Assembly (NCBI GenBank): GCA_963377175.1
Contig: CAUJNA010001857.1
Span: 822,795-886,794 of the forward strand
Length of the DNA stretch: 64,000 nucleotides
Source: Effrenium voratum
Taxonomy: Eukaryota > Sar > Dinophyceae > Suessiales > Symbiodiniaceae
Direction of reading: 5' to 3'
Of the stretch, positions 9,701 to 22,000 are shown in pieces. Position 1 is the first letter of the stretch; each line of letters opens with the position of its first letter. Position numbers and translations under genes: made by a program. The notes beneath the pieces were generated by a model, which did no database searches, had not been told where the DNA came from, and saw only the letters and a list, made by a program, of their open reading frames with translations.

Positions 9701-12700
9701 TTTTGAGCAGCTCGCCCAAAATGGCACCTGTTAGTTTGCACCTCAGCAAGGGCTACTTGTACTGATCCATGACTGTGGCGGGACTGTTGCGCGTGGAACA
9801 GGCGGTGCCATTTTGTGCTGACAACTTCGTCTAGCCACTTGCACTCATCAGAACATGTTTCCTTTGGTGGGACTTTTGATTGCACAGGAAAGTCAAAGGC
9901 TGACACGTGGGCTGTAGCTTCTTGAATGCCCAATCCACATGCCCTAGGCCGAGAGCGACCTTCAGCTGCGAGAGAAACCTGGCCCATGGATAGGGTGGGG
10001 AGTTGAATGTTTGATGAATTGATACTGCGTTTGTCTGCTCTGTGCCTGTTTTGTTGTTTTTACATGTAGGTTTACCTCAAGCAGCCGCGTGTGTATGCGC
10101 GTTCCGTGTGTGCGCGGATTTGCCAGGCAAACGTGCATGTGCAACATAGTACCCCAGAATCAGCCTTGAAGGCATCAGCGCCTTGGAACAGCAGGCCTGT
10201 TGGCGATTGCCACCAGCCGCCGGCTGGGAGGTGGTCAAGATGGACCACCCCGTTTTGGACGCCCTGGCACGGCACAAAATGCCACTTTCAGGGTCTCTAT
10301 GTTTGACAACCTTGCGGTTTGGGCGGAAAATTGCCTGTATGCAAGGAGAGGCGGCAGGAGGAAATCAGACGCATCAGCTGACAACATTGAGCCTTGGCAT
10401 GTTGGAGACGGCGCTGGGAAATGGAAAGCTTCTGCTTGCGGTTGCTTTGTCCTGGTTGGCTTTGCGATCAGAGCGCAAGGCACTCCCGTCAAATGTTATC
10501 GTTTCCTGCTTTCAGGTTGCAGTGTTGCGTGCTAAAATCTCGGGGGATTGGCCCACACTCGGGCCATTTGAACTCCTGCTGTCTTGCTGCAAGCGCCTAG
10601 AGTCAGGGGCCCGTATTCGCAAGAGTTGTCAGGCTCATTCCATCGATTCGGAGCCAGAAGCCGAATTTCATTGCTCTAGGGGAGTGGTTGGCTTTGGCCA
10701 TGGACTTCTTGGCAAATGCTCACAATCATTGTCTCTAAAAACCAACAAAGCTTTCCAGGGCTTGCATGTCCACGCCGCCAGCCGTTTCCTGCTTTCCGCA
10801 ACGCACCAAGGATCTGGAAGTAAAGCCATCGAACAAGTGTCCCTACCCAGGAGAGGGTGGGTTGGGCCCCTGCTACCCATGCGGGCCAAGGATATGCGAC
10901 GGGTGTCCTGACCATAGTTTTCAAGTTGGTTACGGGCGTTGTGATGTTCCAGGCGCTAAATGTGCATTCAGCTGCTGACCCATGAGGGCATCACTGCTGC
11001 CCAGTAGGCATGACAATTCAGACCAAGAAGTCATGGCTTGAAGGTTGACCCATCAGTGTCCGTCATCAGATAGAAAAAGCGACGCGTTCATGCGTGCAAA
11101 GCAAACACTCCCACATCGCTCAAGTGGAAAACGTTTCGACATGATCATGTGCAAGTTGCGCAAGCCTTTGTTGCATTGTTGTTGAATATGTTTTGTTCTC
11201 AGCAGCTTTTGCTGTTGCAAAGGCCTGTTCGCGCGCGTTTCTCACATCGCAGATTCGTGAAAGGCTGTCCTTTTCCTGCCCGATTTGTCAGGATGCGATT
11301 TGCCACCCTGCAAGCAGTGCCCAAACCGATGTTGCACACGCTCCGAAGCTGCATTTGGGCGTGCTGTCGGCGTGTTCAAGATGATGTCCATTGGCAAGGG
11401 CCCAGTAGACATTCTCACGCAACCACCGACAATTCGACTTCCGCAGGGTCCGTTCTCTTTGGCTTTTCTGAGGTAACATCACGCACTGCCACATGGTGGC
11501 GCGCAGCAAAGGAGGGCTGCATTGCTACTTCCACCCACCTCCTCGATCCTGGGCGCGAAACGCGCCAAACGCCCAAGGCAATGCGCCAGTGTGACATTGG
11601 GTCCGTCCAGCTTTGGAGGAACGAAGTGCCTCGGGCGGGTGGCAGGTGGTTTCTGCAGCGTTTCGAAATACAATTGGTGTGTTTTTTTTGTTCAATGAAA
11701 AATGACGCTCTGCCTAAGGCGGCTCCCTTATTTTGAGGCAAACCCGAAGGGGGCTAGAAGCCAAGCACAGCTCCCCGCATGGAAAGTAGCAAATGGGGCA
11801 GGCAGAGGAGAAATCCCAATGCCACACGTTCATGGCAGCAAGTTCCTGTGGCGTCGCGATTGCGACATATAGCTCGATGCGAAGCGGGGAAAAAGATAAG
11901 ATAGGAAGGCAGCTCTGATGCCATCTTCCATGGCCGTCCCCAGGCCTTCCTTTTTTGGAGGGTTTAATCACCACCTTCTGCGCCAATGTTGGTTGAAGGG
12001 GGTGGGGTGACAACGAATACTGAACAAGGGGAACTCTTTTCACGTCCATGGATGATTGCTGGTGACCTGGGCTATGCTTTCAGGACTTGTTTTTGGCTCT
12101 TGCGTCTTTGGCAGCCTACCCAAACCCTGGACCCCTAAGCATGCGAACAACACAGATTGCTTGGACAGATGGCACGCAACCAAAGAACTGGAATTCACGA
12201 GTCCCACCAGATGGGTCTAACACGCTTCCAAGTGATAAGAGATGCTGGCAGTCGAGCTTCTGTGTGTTTCCACTTGCGGAGCCTGTCAGACCGTGGCTCA
12301 AGGGGCGGCCATTGAAGCGGCAGCAAAACCGGACTGGAGCTCTCCGAAGCTCCGCCGAAGCTCTGCCGCTGGAAGCCCGAGCAAGCGATGCCCAAGAAAG
12401 AGGTGCCACAGAAGCCACCTCCCAAGGACATGGGCAAAGGTTTGCGGCAAACGTGCGGTTTGCAAGGGCCAGGGCGGGTCCAAGATAGGCTCCATTGGCT
12501 TAGCTCAAATCTTGCCTTTGGGCCCCTTTTGCTCTTAAGCGGCTGCCCACGCTTGCAGCAGAATTCGGGCAATGCGATTGTGCTCAAGTGGCTGTAGCCA
12601 GAATCGAACTTTAGCATGCCCACTTAGCTCTTGGAACCACGTGTAAATCCACTCTTTTGAAAACATAATCCCCTTTAGTTCTACTTTGTTTCAACATCAA

Positions 12701-12756
12701 CTTATTTTTCTCCATTTTCGAAGCAAGGCAACTGATCTGCAGCTACGCCCGACCGC
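9701..12756. other. Mostly non-coding stretch
   Basis: No supported gene. Open frames of 60-240 codons exist on both strands (the longest is on + at 10,183-10,911) but show no family features, no repeats of coding pattern and no convincing splice sites. T-runs occur at 11,683 and 11,950. A gene with very short exons could have been missed here. Confidence 0.35.
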
Positions 12757-12858
12757 GAGGACACACAGATCAAAGATGTGGTGGACGGCCTGGCCACCTT
12801 CAGGGCTGAGCTGATTGCAAAGCACCCGTGCCAGCATTTGCCCCACATTGTCTTAAAC
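12757..12858 (+). CDS. Candidate host exon next to the retrotransposon insertion
   Basis: The + frame reads EDTQIKDVVDGLATFRAELI, then about 14 more residues ending HIVLN. The codon texture is clearly better than the flanks. It runs directly into the 5-bp target site AGTGT (12,859-12,863). Without the insertion the sequence would read AACA|GTGTGTAC, a plausible GT splice donor, so the transposon seems to have landed in or beside the donor. The AGTGT duplication keeps a GT after the exon. Protein family unknown. Confidence 0.4.
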
Positions 12859-12863
12859 AGTGT
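12859..12863. other. Target-site duplication, left copy (AGTGT)
   Basis: AGTGT immediately precedes the 5' LTR and is repeated exactly at 25,716-25,720 after the 3' LTR. Five bp is the normal Copia integrase footprint. Confidence 0.97.
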
Positions 12864-13025
12864 TGTAGTTTGCAACGTGATGTATTTATCAACCATGTAA
12901 AACCCCAATGCATGAATGTCTCACTTGCGCAGTCTCATCATTACGACTGCGTATGGCTCAAGGAAAAAGCGCGCTGTGTACAGGGTTCATTTGTGACCCT
13001 TCCCGGTTGTTTAACCTGTTCTATA
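12864..13025 (+). repeat. 5' LTR (162 bp)
   Basis: Begins TGTAGTTTGCAACG and ends GTTCTATA (TG...TA rather than TG...CA). It is identical base for base to 25,554-25,715. The flanking bases differ on both sides (12,863 T vs 25,553 G; 13,026 G vs 25,716 A), so the borders are unambiguous. An LTR of 162 bp is at the short end for Copia. It presumably contains the promoter and the poly(A) signals, but none is recognisable by eye. Confidence 0.98.
12928..12951 (+). promoter_or_regulatory. Hairpin inside the LTR
   Basis: CGCAGTC (12,928-12,934) pairs with GACTGCG (12,945-12,951) across a 10-nt loop. It is present identically in the 3' LTR at 25,618-25,641. It may act in RNA processing or strand transfer, but its role is inferred only from position. 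Confidence 0.5.
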
Positions 13026-13045
13026 GGTTATCAGCCGTAAGCGGC
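13026..13045 (+). promoter_or_regulatory. Presumed primer-binding region
   Basis: The sequence straight after the 5' LTR is GGTTATCAGCCG. It loosely resembles the initiator-Met tRNA type primer site (TGGTATCAGAG) with one extra T, but there is no exact TGG start. The true primer may be an internal tRNA fragment, as in Drosophila copia. Assigned mainly by position. Confidence 0.4.
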
Positions 13046-13067
13046 TCTTTGTACAGAGTTGTACGCC

Positions 13068-16000
13068 ATGGATGGCGACCCTGGACTACCCCATACCGAG
13101 GTGCGTCCCACACCTGATGAGCCCGCAGGCGATGAAGACGCCTCGCAATATGAACCGACTAGTCGAGCAAACTCCCAAGTGGCCAGGGAGCTCATCAGGA
13201 AGGGACAAGCACTGAGCAGTCAGGGCCCCGAATCACTTCGATCTCGGAGTGACCGTGGGAGGACTGGGCGGTCTGGTGCTCGATCTCCTTCACCTGTTGG
13301 ATCAGATCGGCATCGGCATGGCGACATCGCCATGTACGACCCCCAGACCGATCTCGCAAGGGGAAACCCTATGCCACAGTCCATGAATCAGTTCAACCAA
13401 CATGTTGCAAACGTCCACCTCGATCCTTCGATGACGATCAACCAGGACGTGACGAACTATCAGCAGATCAACGCTACCCAGAACAATGCCCAATTCAACC
13501 AGTTCGTGAATCAGGACACCGGTCCCATGGTCGCCCAGATGGCGGAGGCAAGGCATGGTGAGATCATTGCCGGACTCCAAAGCCAATCGGAGGCCATGAG
13601 ACGCGAGATTCAGATGAATGCTGAGCAGCGTGTGAACACCATGAAGTCAGAAAGAGAAGCCGAGATGAAGTACCAAAACGCCATCAATACGATCAGCGAG
13701 CAGGAGAGACAGATCAGAGAGCTAAGGGCTATGGTCGAGCAGATGATGCAGAATCAACAGCAACCGCCTGCTCAACCTGCTCCTGCCCCTGCGCCTCCTG
13801 TTCAGCAGGCACCAGCTACCCCCTTGGCTATCCCGACAGTTCCTTTGGCTGCATCTCCACCCGGACTTTCGAATGCTTCCTCGCACAGTTGGACGAAGGT
13901 CGGGAGCGACCCCTACGGCAAAGACGGATCCGTTCCCGCCGGGGCCGTGGACGATGCTGCTACCGGAGACGGTTGGCCTTGCGATGATGGTGATGGTGGA
14001 AATGACAAGGACAAGAAAAAGAAGAAGAAGAAGAAAAAGAAGAAGGACCGTAGCCGACGCCGGCGACGAGATCCATCATCTTCTCCCTCGTCATCTTCGT
14101 CATCAACTTCAACTGCATCGGATGAATCTTTTCGACGAAAGCTACTGAAGCACTTAGGTAATTCGAGCGATCCGACAGCGGAACGCGTTCGTGTAAAGGA
14201 GGGTGACAGAATTCAGATTCCCCGATTCCCGAAGCCCGAACAGTACCGTAATTGGAGGATCAAAGTTAGGGATGCTGTTGTTGCTACTTCCGACCAACCC
14301 GAAAAGGCATTTGAGTGGATTGAGGCAACTTGGATCCCAGGTCAAACTGTTGAAGTCCTTCGTGATTCAGGAATGTTTGTCCATCTTGATGCAAAGCTGG
14401 CATCGGCGTTGACGAATATCTTGGAGGGCGACCTCGCGCGGCAAGTCGACATTTTCAAAGAACAAGAAGCAAAGGAGAAACGCTACGCGAGGGGGCGCCA
14501 AATTCTTTTGATGGTTCACAAGCACTTCAGCACGAACATCAAACATGGTGCAATTTACGACTTTGAGGACTTGCTCTCTGTCCAGCTCATCAACGAGGAC
14601 CTCAAGAACTTCATGACAAGATGGGACACGGTCATCGCTGGAATGGGCAATGAGCAAAATGAGAAGACCCTTGAAGCGCTGTTCCACCGCCAGATTCGAA
14701 AGTTTCGGCCTCTCAGTCATGATCTCAATGAGTATGAGCGGGCTGAGGAAGGGACGGAAAAGCACTCCTATAAATTCTTGATTGACGCATCGAGGAATTA
14801 TTTGGAGCGCAAGAGGCTTGTTCACATGCGGGATGCTATGTCAAGCAACACAACGGGACGTGGCAGGACTCCATCGAACAACCCTGCAGTTCCTGGAATC
14901 CCCAAGGGTGTATGTGTGAAATTTCAAACTGGCCAGTGCACCTATGGTTCAGACTGCCGATTCGAACATGTTAAGGCACCGAAAGGTAAGGGGAAAGGCA
15001 AGAAGGGCGGATCTAGACCCCAGACGCCAAGGAAGTATCGTTCGCAGAGTCCCCCTGGTTCGAAGCCCCAGGTGTGCAAGTTCTTCAAAGCGAACAGATG
15101 TGAGAGAGGGAAAGATTGCCCATGGCAGCACCCCGCAACTTCCAAGGCAGCTCCAGCCCCAAAGGCCGAGAAGACCGCTAGTGGAGACACCCCCAAGACA
15201 TCGCCGAGAGAGAAAAAGAAGAAGAAGAAGGGAAGCAGGCCTTCTTCTCAAGATTCGAAAGACTCGAAGGGGTCTCAGTCCCTCAAGTCTCCGCGATCGT
15301 CAAAAGGCAGCAATGCTGCGGTGTGCCTCCTCCAGGCGATGGTGTGCGCCGCGACCCTCGACTCGGTCGCCTCGCATCCTTGCTTGCCTAGTGTGACTCA
15401 CGATGTTTTCCAGAGTATGCCATGTATCAAGAAGTGCGTGCAATTCTCTGATTACCCATCCATTTCGAACTATGAGACTGACGGCGAGCTTTGGCCATAC
15501 ACTGCCTCGTCGAGAAGGTTTGCACACGAGTTTCCTGTTGATTATGTTCCGAAGTTCGATGAGAGAGCCGTCTCTGACGCAACTCTTATCGGCACCATGC
15601 ATGAAGCTATGATGAAGGATTTGCTCAAAGGCACGAAGACTCCTTGCAAATTTCAATGCGACTCTGATTTCGGCTGTGATTCCTGCATCCCCGCAGGCCT
15701 AACGGCCGAGCCAGAGAAGCCCGAGACCTCTCCCAAAAAGGGGAAAGCTGCTGTTGCTCGTATGACAATGGATTCTTCTCACATTCCGTGGATCGCAGAT
15801 ACAGGAGCTTCTCAGGATTTGCTATCGGGAACCGATGCGGAGATGGGGTGTATTTACGAATCGTCTCAACCTCTGAAATTTTCCACAGCCAATGGGAATA
15901 TTATCGGTACCAAGCAGGCCAGGGTCAAGATCCAACAGACCGATAGTGTTGTTCGGCCATATGTTCTTGACAAGGCTCCATCCGTGTTATCCGTGGGTAT

Positions 16001-19000
16001 GAGATGCCTCAGGGACGGATATGATTTCGTTTGGAGAGCCCACAGCAGACCTTATTTCCGACTTCCGGATGGTTCACGTATCAAGCTCGAGGTCAAAGAC
16101 AATGTTCCATTCATTCCCCCAGCAACTCAAAATGCTGTTCCAGCTTTGTCACAGAGCATTCCAAAGGTTACATCATTACCATCAGCTCCCATTGAAATTG
16201 AGGATGAAGTTCTGGTCATTGACGAGGAACCGGAAGCTGTTGAAGAGGTGCTTGTGACCAATGAGGATGATGGGGATGAATTGGGGAACGATGATTTCTT
16301 GCTTGAGGACACCATTAGCCAACCGGAAGGTGAGGTCATTGAAGAGTGCCATGACAATCCCTCCGAAGATGCGCCTAAGGTCATCGCTTCCGATTTTGTG
16401 TCAAAGCCTATTTTGAAGGACGCCCCTCGCGAACGCGGTGAAGCAGCTTTGCGTGATGAGGCGACCTCACTCCAGCACTTGATGTGTCACACTCCCAAGA
16501 ACCCTTTTTGCGAGACTTGTAACAGGGCGAAGATGTACAAATATCCATCAAAACAGAAGGGAGGTTCCACTCAAGTCGAGGCCAAGAAGTTTGGTGATCA
16601 CCTTACGGCGGACCATCTTATCACATCAGATGATCGTGAAATCGGCATTGATCAATCTAGAGTTGCACTTGTGGTTCGAGATGTTGCCACTGATTTCCGT
16701 TATGTTTACCCAGCAGCACGGAAAACCTCTCATCAGTGTGTGATGGCATTCAAGCACTTTGTCCGCACCGGGGAAACCGTGAACGTGTTTTACAGTGATC
16801 GGGCTCCTGAACTTGTGAAAGCGGCGGATCAATTGGAATGGAAGCATGTTCAAAGTACAAACTACATTTCCAAAACTAATGCTATTGCTGAGAGGAACGT
16901 CAGGGCGATTATCGAGGGCACGAGGACCAACCTGGAACAAGCTGGTTTGCATCATTCGTATTGGCCACATGCGGCCAAACACTATTGCATGGCGCATAAC
17001 ATCACGGACCACCCAGATTATCATTCACCATGGAAGGTACGTTTTGGAGAAGATTTTCCCGGACCATATTTGCCCTTTGGTTGTCAAGTCAACTTTTGGA
17101 CCGGCCCGAGGAATCGACCCAACAAGCCTTTGAAGTTTGAACCTACTTCCAGGGCTGGAATATTTCTGGGGTATCCCATCCATCCTGACTTTCTTTGGCG
17201 TCACGAATTTCTCGTTATTCCTTTGCGAGATTTGATGGAGAAGGACTATGATCAACCTATTGCTCCTTTGAGGGTAAATCAGATCAAATGTCCGGATGGT
17301 GAATTCTCTTTTCCAATGGTCGAACGGCACTTATTGCACATGAATGGCGTAATGCCGGGGCTTGAATATGCTCCTGAAACGCCCGATCCAGCTGCATTGG
17401 ATGCGCCGCTCTTGGAGGAGGATTTGCCGGCAGAGATGCCAGGCCAGGATGACATCGATGATCAGGAACTCGCTGAAAACCTCGGAAAGCTGATCAAAGA
17501 TTCCCCCGAAAAGGGACCCGCATCGGAGGAAATGGTCAAAGTCATCGATTTGAAGACCAGCAAGGACACCTTTGTTCCCAAAGATGGAGGTGCTCATTAC
17601 GATGCGGGGGGTGTGAAAGCCCGAAGGTATTCAGGATCGAGCAAACCCGACAGTATTCCACCTTTTCTTTGGAAAACAATGTCAACAAAGCAAAGGAGAC
17701 TTGCCATTATCAAGGATGAGCGAGAAAAGGCTCGCAAGGCTTTCCCCGATGAGCCCGTCTCCGAGGACCCGGAAGCTTCTTCTTCCAAAGCTAGGCCGGC
17801 GACCACTGCAGGATTGGAAGATGAATTTACAAACATTCCTCTTATGCCTGTTGCACCTTGCGTTGGGAACCGCTCTAAAGAGGAGACCGTTGAGGACGCG
17901 CTGGATATTGTAGTTTTGCCTGCACTTTCTGCGAATCCCGAAATTGGTCAACATCGTTGCAAGGTTCTTCAAGCTCACCTTCACCCCGTTATTCATGCTA
18001 TGGTTGCTAGACCGGTGGGGCGGAAGGAGATTGAAAGCAATGCTGATGCTCAAAAGTCTATTGACGTGGAGTGGCACAACCTTGAGAGCAAGGGCGCATG
18101 GGATTACAACACTGTGCGTGAGTGGTCGCAGGTGGTCAAAGAAGCTAAGGGGAGAAGTGAAAAGGTCCATGTTTGCAAAATCTTTGAAATCTGTGTTGAA
18201 AAAGGGAGTGAACTTCAAAAGGGAAATCCTCTTCGCAAGTTTAAGGGAAGGACTGTGTTTCAGGGGAACAACGTTAAAGACGAAAATGCTGAGCAAGCTT
18301 TATTCGCTGAACTTGGATCGGCCCCTTCCACCATGGAAGCTGCCAAAGCCATCGATGCTTATGGAGCTATGCCTGGTAACTGCACCCAACAATCCGATGG
18401 GCGACAGGCATATACGCAGGCATTATACAAGGGAATCAAGACATGGGTACGCCTCCCAAAGTATCGCTGGCCGAAAGGTTGGGCCTCAAAGTATAGCGAT
18501 CCAGTAGTGCAGCTCATTCTTGCTCTTTACGGCCACCCGGATTCGGGGGGTCTATGGGAGAAGCACTGTGAAGACATTCTCTTGTCCCTTGGTTTCCGTC
18601 TTGTTTACCCTGGAGCCTGGCCTTCAGTTTTCTGGCATCCGAAACTTCGACTCCTGCTCGCAGTGTACGTCGACGACTTCAAGATGTCGGGACCGGTTCA
18701 GAATGTTGCAAAAGGTTGGGAACTCATTTCTTCCAAGATTGACATGGACCCACCTTCGGCTGTTGGTAGGTACCTCGGATGTGAACATGTTGTCACGGAG
18801 AAGGTTCAACTTTCGCCTGAACATCATCCTTTCGCTCATGTTTTCAATCATGACCTGGAGGATCCATCCGACAAGAATGCAGCCGCAGCTCGCCGAACTC
18901 AGGATTACTGGGAACACTATCCAGAACATGGCGTGGTTGTTTGTCAACACGAGCAGCCAAGGCGCAAATTTCGCCGCACGCCTAACGGTGTTGCCAAAGA

Positions 19001-22000
19001 AATTGGGTTGGGCGGGACGCGGTACACAGAGTGCAGTCCATGTTTTGATAAAGATGGTGCTGCTCAGCAGTATTGGCATTTCGATGAAGACGATGATCAG
19101 ATTCAGACTGTTCCTTTTCTTTGGGTTGGGACCACGTATTTCTTTCATGAAAACGTTGGAAATGCCCGCCTAGCGGCTGCGGCCGTGAAGAAGCTCAGGG
19201 ACAAGACGTCCGCCAAGAAAGCCAATCGAGCCAAAGGTTTTTCGTATATCGATGAACTGTTTCAGCACCAACCTTGCATGGACAAGCCCGTCACGATGGT
19301 TACCTATGACATGACCGGATTCCTTAAACAATGCCTTGACAGGTATGTTGAGCTTGCGGGGGGCAATGTTCAGTTCAAGAAGGTTTCCACTCCATTTCAG
19401 GATGACCGCATTGCAAGACCCACCAAAGACGATACGGAGAAGAAGGGTATTCTTCAACCCATCGCCTCCAAAATCCTCATGAAGGTCCTGTTTGCTGCGC
19501 GGATGGCCCGTTTTGATCTCTTGAGAGCGACCCAGGGACTGGCTTCTCGCGTTACCAAGTGGTCCGTCGACTGCGACCAGGCGCTCTTCCGGTTAATGTG
19601 CTATATCCATACCACAGTCGATCGGAAGATGCACGGTTTCGTTGGTGACCCCTCATCACGAACCCGACTATGGTTGTTTGCGGACTCAGATCATGCTGGC
19701 GAACATGACTCCCGCAGTACATCAGGGTGCTTTCTTGCATTGATTGGCCCTAATACCTTCTATCCTCTGACTGCATTTTCCAAAAAGCAGACTTCCACTG
19801 CGATGTCGTCCACGGAAGCCGAGGTGATTGCAGCTAATGTGGCATTGCGTGCTGTTGGACTTCCGTCTTCCTGCCTCTGGGAGATCATACAGTCGGCGGG
19901 GGGTGGTACAGAAAACCCAACATGCACTCTCACCCCATCAAGAACTTCCGATTATTGGATCAACGACACGGTCAATGGATATATAGTCAGAGTCCACAAT
20001 AAAAGAAGAACCCAGTTGTTTGTTCCATCGAACGACGACTGCCCGGTTAGAACCGAGGCCTTGTCCAGTACCAGATACACGGTTCAACTCTTCAGCGATG
20101 GCAACATCAATCTCAAAGTTTCTCGAATTTGCCCAAATGATCCAGAACGCCAAACCGACTCCGCATGGATAGGCAAGACGTATTTCTTCATGCGGGGGGC
20201 CGGCGAGGCAGATCTCGAAATCGAGGCCAAAGAGATCAGGGACAACCTTACCGACTTTGAGTATGTTGGGGATGAACGTGTTGGTAGCGAGGGTGTGACT
20301 CTTATCAACAATGGTTCTTTCGAAGGCATTTTTCTCGAGGACAACCAGGCCACTATCCGTATTCTTGAAAGTGGTAGATCTCCGGCCTTTCGCCATACCG
20401 ACAAGACCCAACGTGTTAATCTTGCTTGGTTGGCGGAGCAATTCAGGCGGAAACACTATAAGCTTACGCACGTGTCTACCGAACTTCAGGCTGCAGATAT
20501 TCTTACGAAGCCTTTCACAAATGCTGAGAAGTGGCAGGGAGGGCTCAAACTCATGAATATTGCTAGCAAAATGGATGTCCCAGGTATGCCGGCTGCCGTA
20601 TCGCCACGCCTGGAGAAATCCGAGGCCAGGAATACGGGGGGTGCCCCTAATCGTATTCTGGTTGAAGTTTGCTGTTCACATGATTCCAAGCTTGGTGATA
20701 CTTCGCGCCGACCCGCTTTTGGCTGCCACGTGATTCGGATTACCCAGGACGATGATATTCTTTCTCATGCCACTCGTAAGCGTGTCGTTGACGAGGTGAA
20801 GCATATCCGCTCTATCGGCAACAAGGGCTTCATTCCTGTTTTATTATGGGCAAGTATCCCTTGCACTGGCGGAACTGCTTGGTCTCATATTAACATGAAT
20901 CATGACACGGCGAAAGAGAAGGTGAAGCGACATCGATCCATTTACAAAAGAATTTGGTCTGCCTTCGTTGACCTCGTGAACTCAATGGAATTTGCCAAAC
21001 CGTTGATTGCTATTGAATGGCCTAGGAGTTGCACTTATTGGGACGATAAGGCTGTTGACAAGTTCGTAATTCGAAACAACATGACTTCTGTTAAATTTGA
21101 CGGTTGTGCTGTTGGTGTCAAAACTACCGATGGGATTCCAATGAAGAAACCATGGACCGTGAAGACCAACATGCATTGCCTCCACAATTACCTTGATGGA
21201 AGAGTATGTTCTTGCGCTGTCCAACATGCTGAAGGTAGGGGACGGAATCTCAAAAATACTGAATCCTACACTTACGTCATGACTGACTTGATTCACAAGG
21301 CTTTTGCTTATGCAGTGTCGGTTCAAGAAAAGGTTGTCCAAACACGGATACTAGTTGCGACCATGGCTGAAGCACTGCCAGTGGAGAAGGCCTTGAAGAC
21401 GGTACGCTCGGCATTCTCCGAGAGGAACTACAAAGATGTGCCGCTCGCTCGAGTTGACTACGGCTCGGACTATATCCTGCACGATGGGAAGGTGAAGGCT
21501 GAGGTCATCCCCGACGAGCTGCGCGTCGCCAACCGAGAGGCTTGGTCAGACATGTTCCGTGATGCGGCAACTCAATCATTCATCGTCAAGGACGTGAACT
21601 CCGGTGTCGACCTTGCCAAGATGAGTGAACGTACCGATGCGCTGGCTCTCGCCAAGAATGCCATGTCATCGTTGACAGGTACTGCGGGAATTCTCAAAGA
21701 GGCTCCGGCTGAGGCTTTCGATATCCTCTTCTGCCCGGGGAAACCCGCGGTCAACTATCTGTTTTTCGGCGACTCCTTCAATGCGTTGGTCAAAGATGGA
21801 GCAAAGACAGATGTTGGCACCATCATCAAGGAGAATAAGCGGACACTCTTTGGGCACAAGCACGAGGTCTGGTCCGAAATGACATGGGGCAAAGGACTGG
21901 CAGAATCTCTTGACGCTGCTGAGCGGGCAATGCTAAAGCTCGCCGAAAGGCCTGAGCCCCGGCCGTACGTCATCGTGATCTCGTGGTCCGGGAATGACGT

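Noticed and set aside
10183..10911. 242-codon open frame on +
   Set aside because: Composition is not codon-like, it overlaps other frames of similar length on both strands, and no motif is recognisable.
12580..12650. Possible tRNA (AGAATCGAACTTTAGC resembles a reverse T-arm)
   Set aside because: No matching acceptor stem, D-arm or anticodon arm could be drawn.
12950..12960. TGGCTCAAG in the LTR, matching the end of the dinoflagellate spliced leader
   Set aside because: Only nine bases match and the upstream part of the leader is absent. Chance is likely. A similar word occurs at 12,291.
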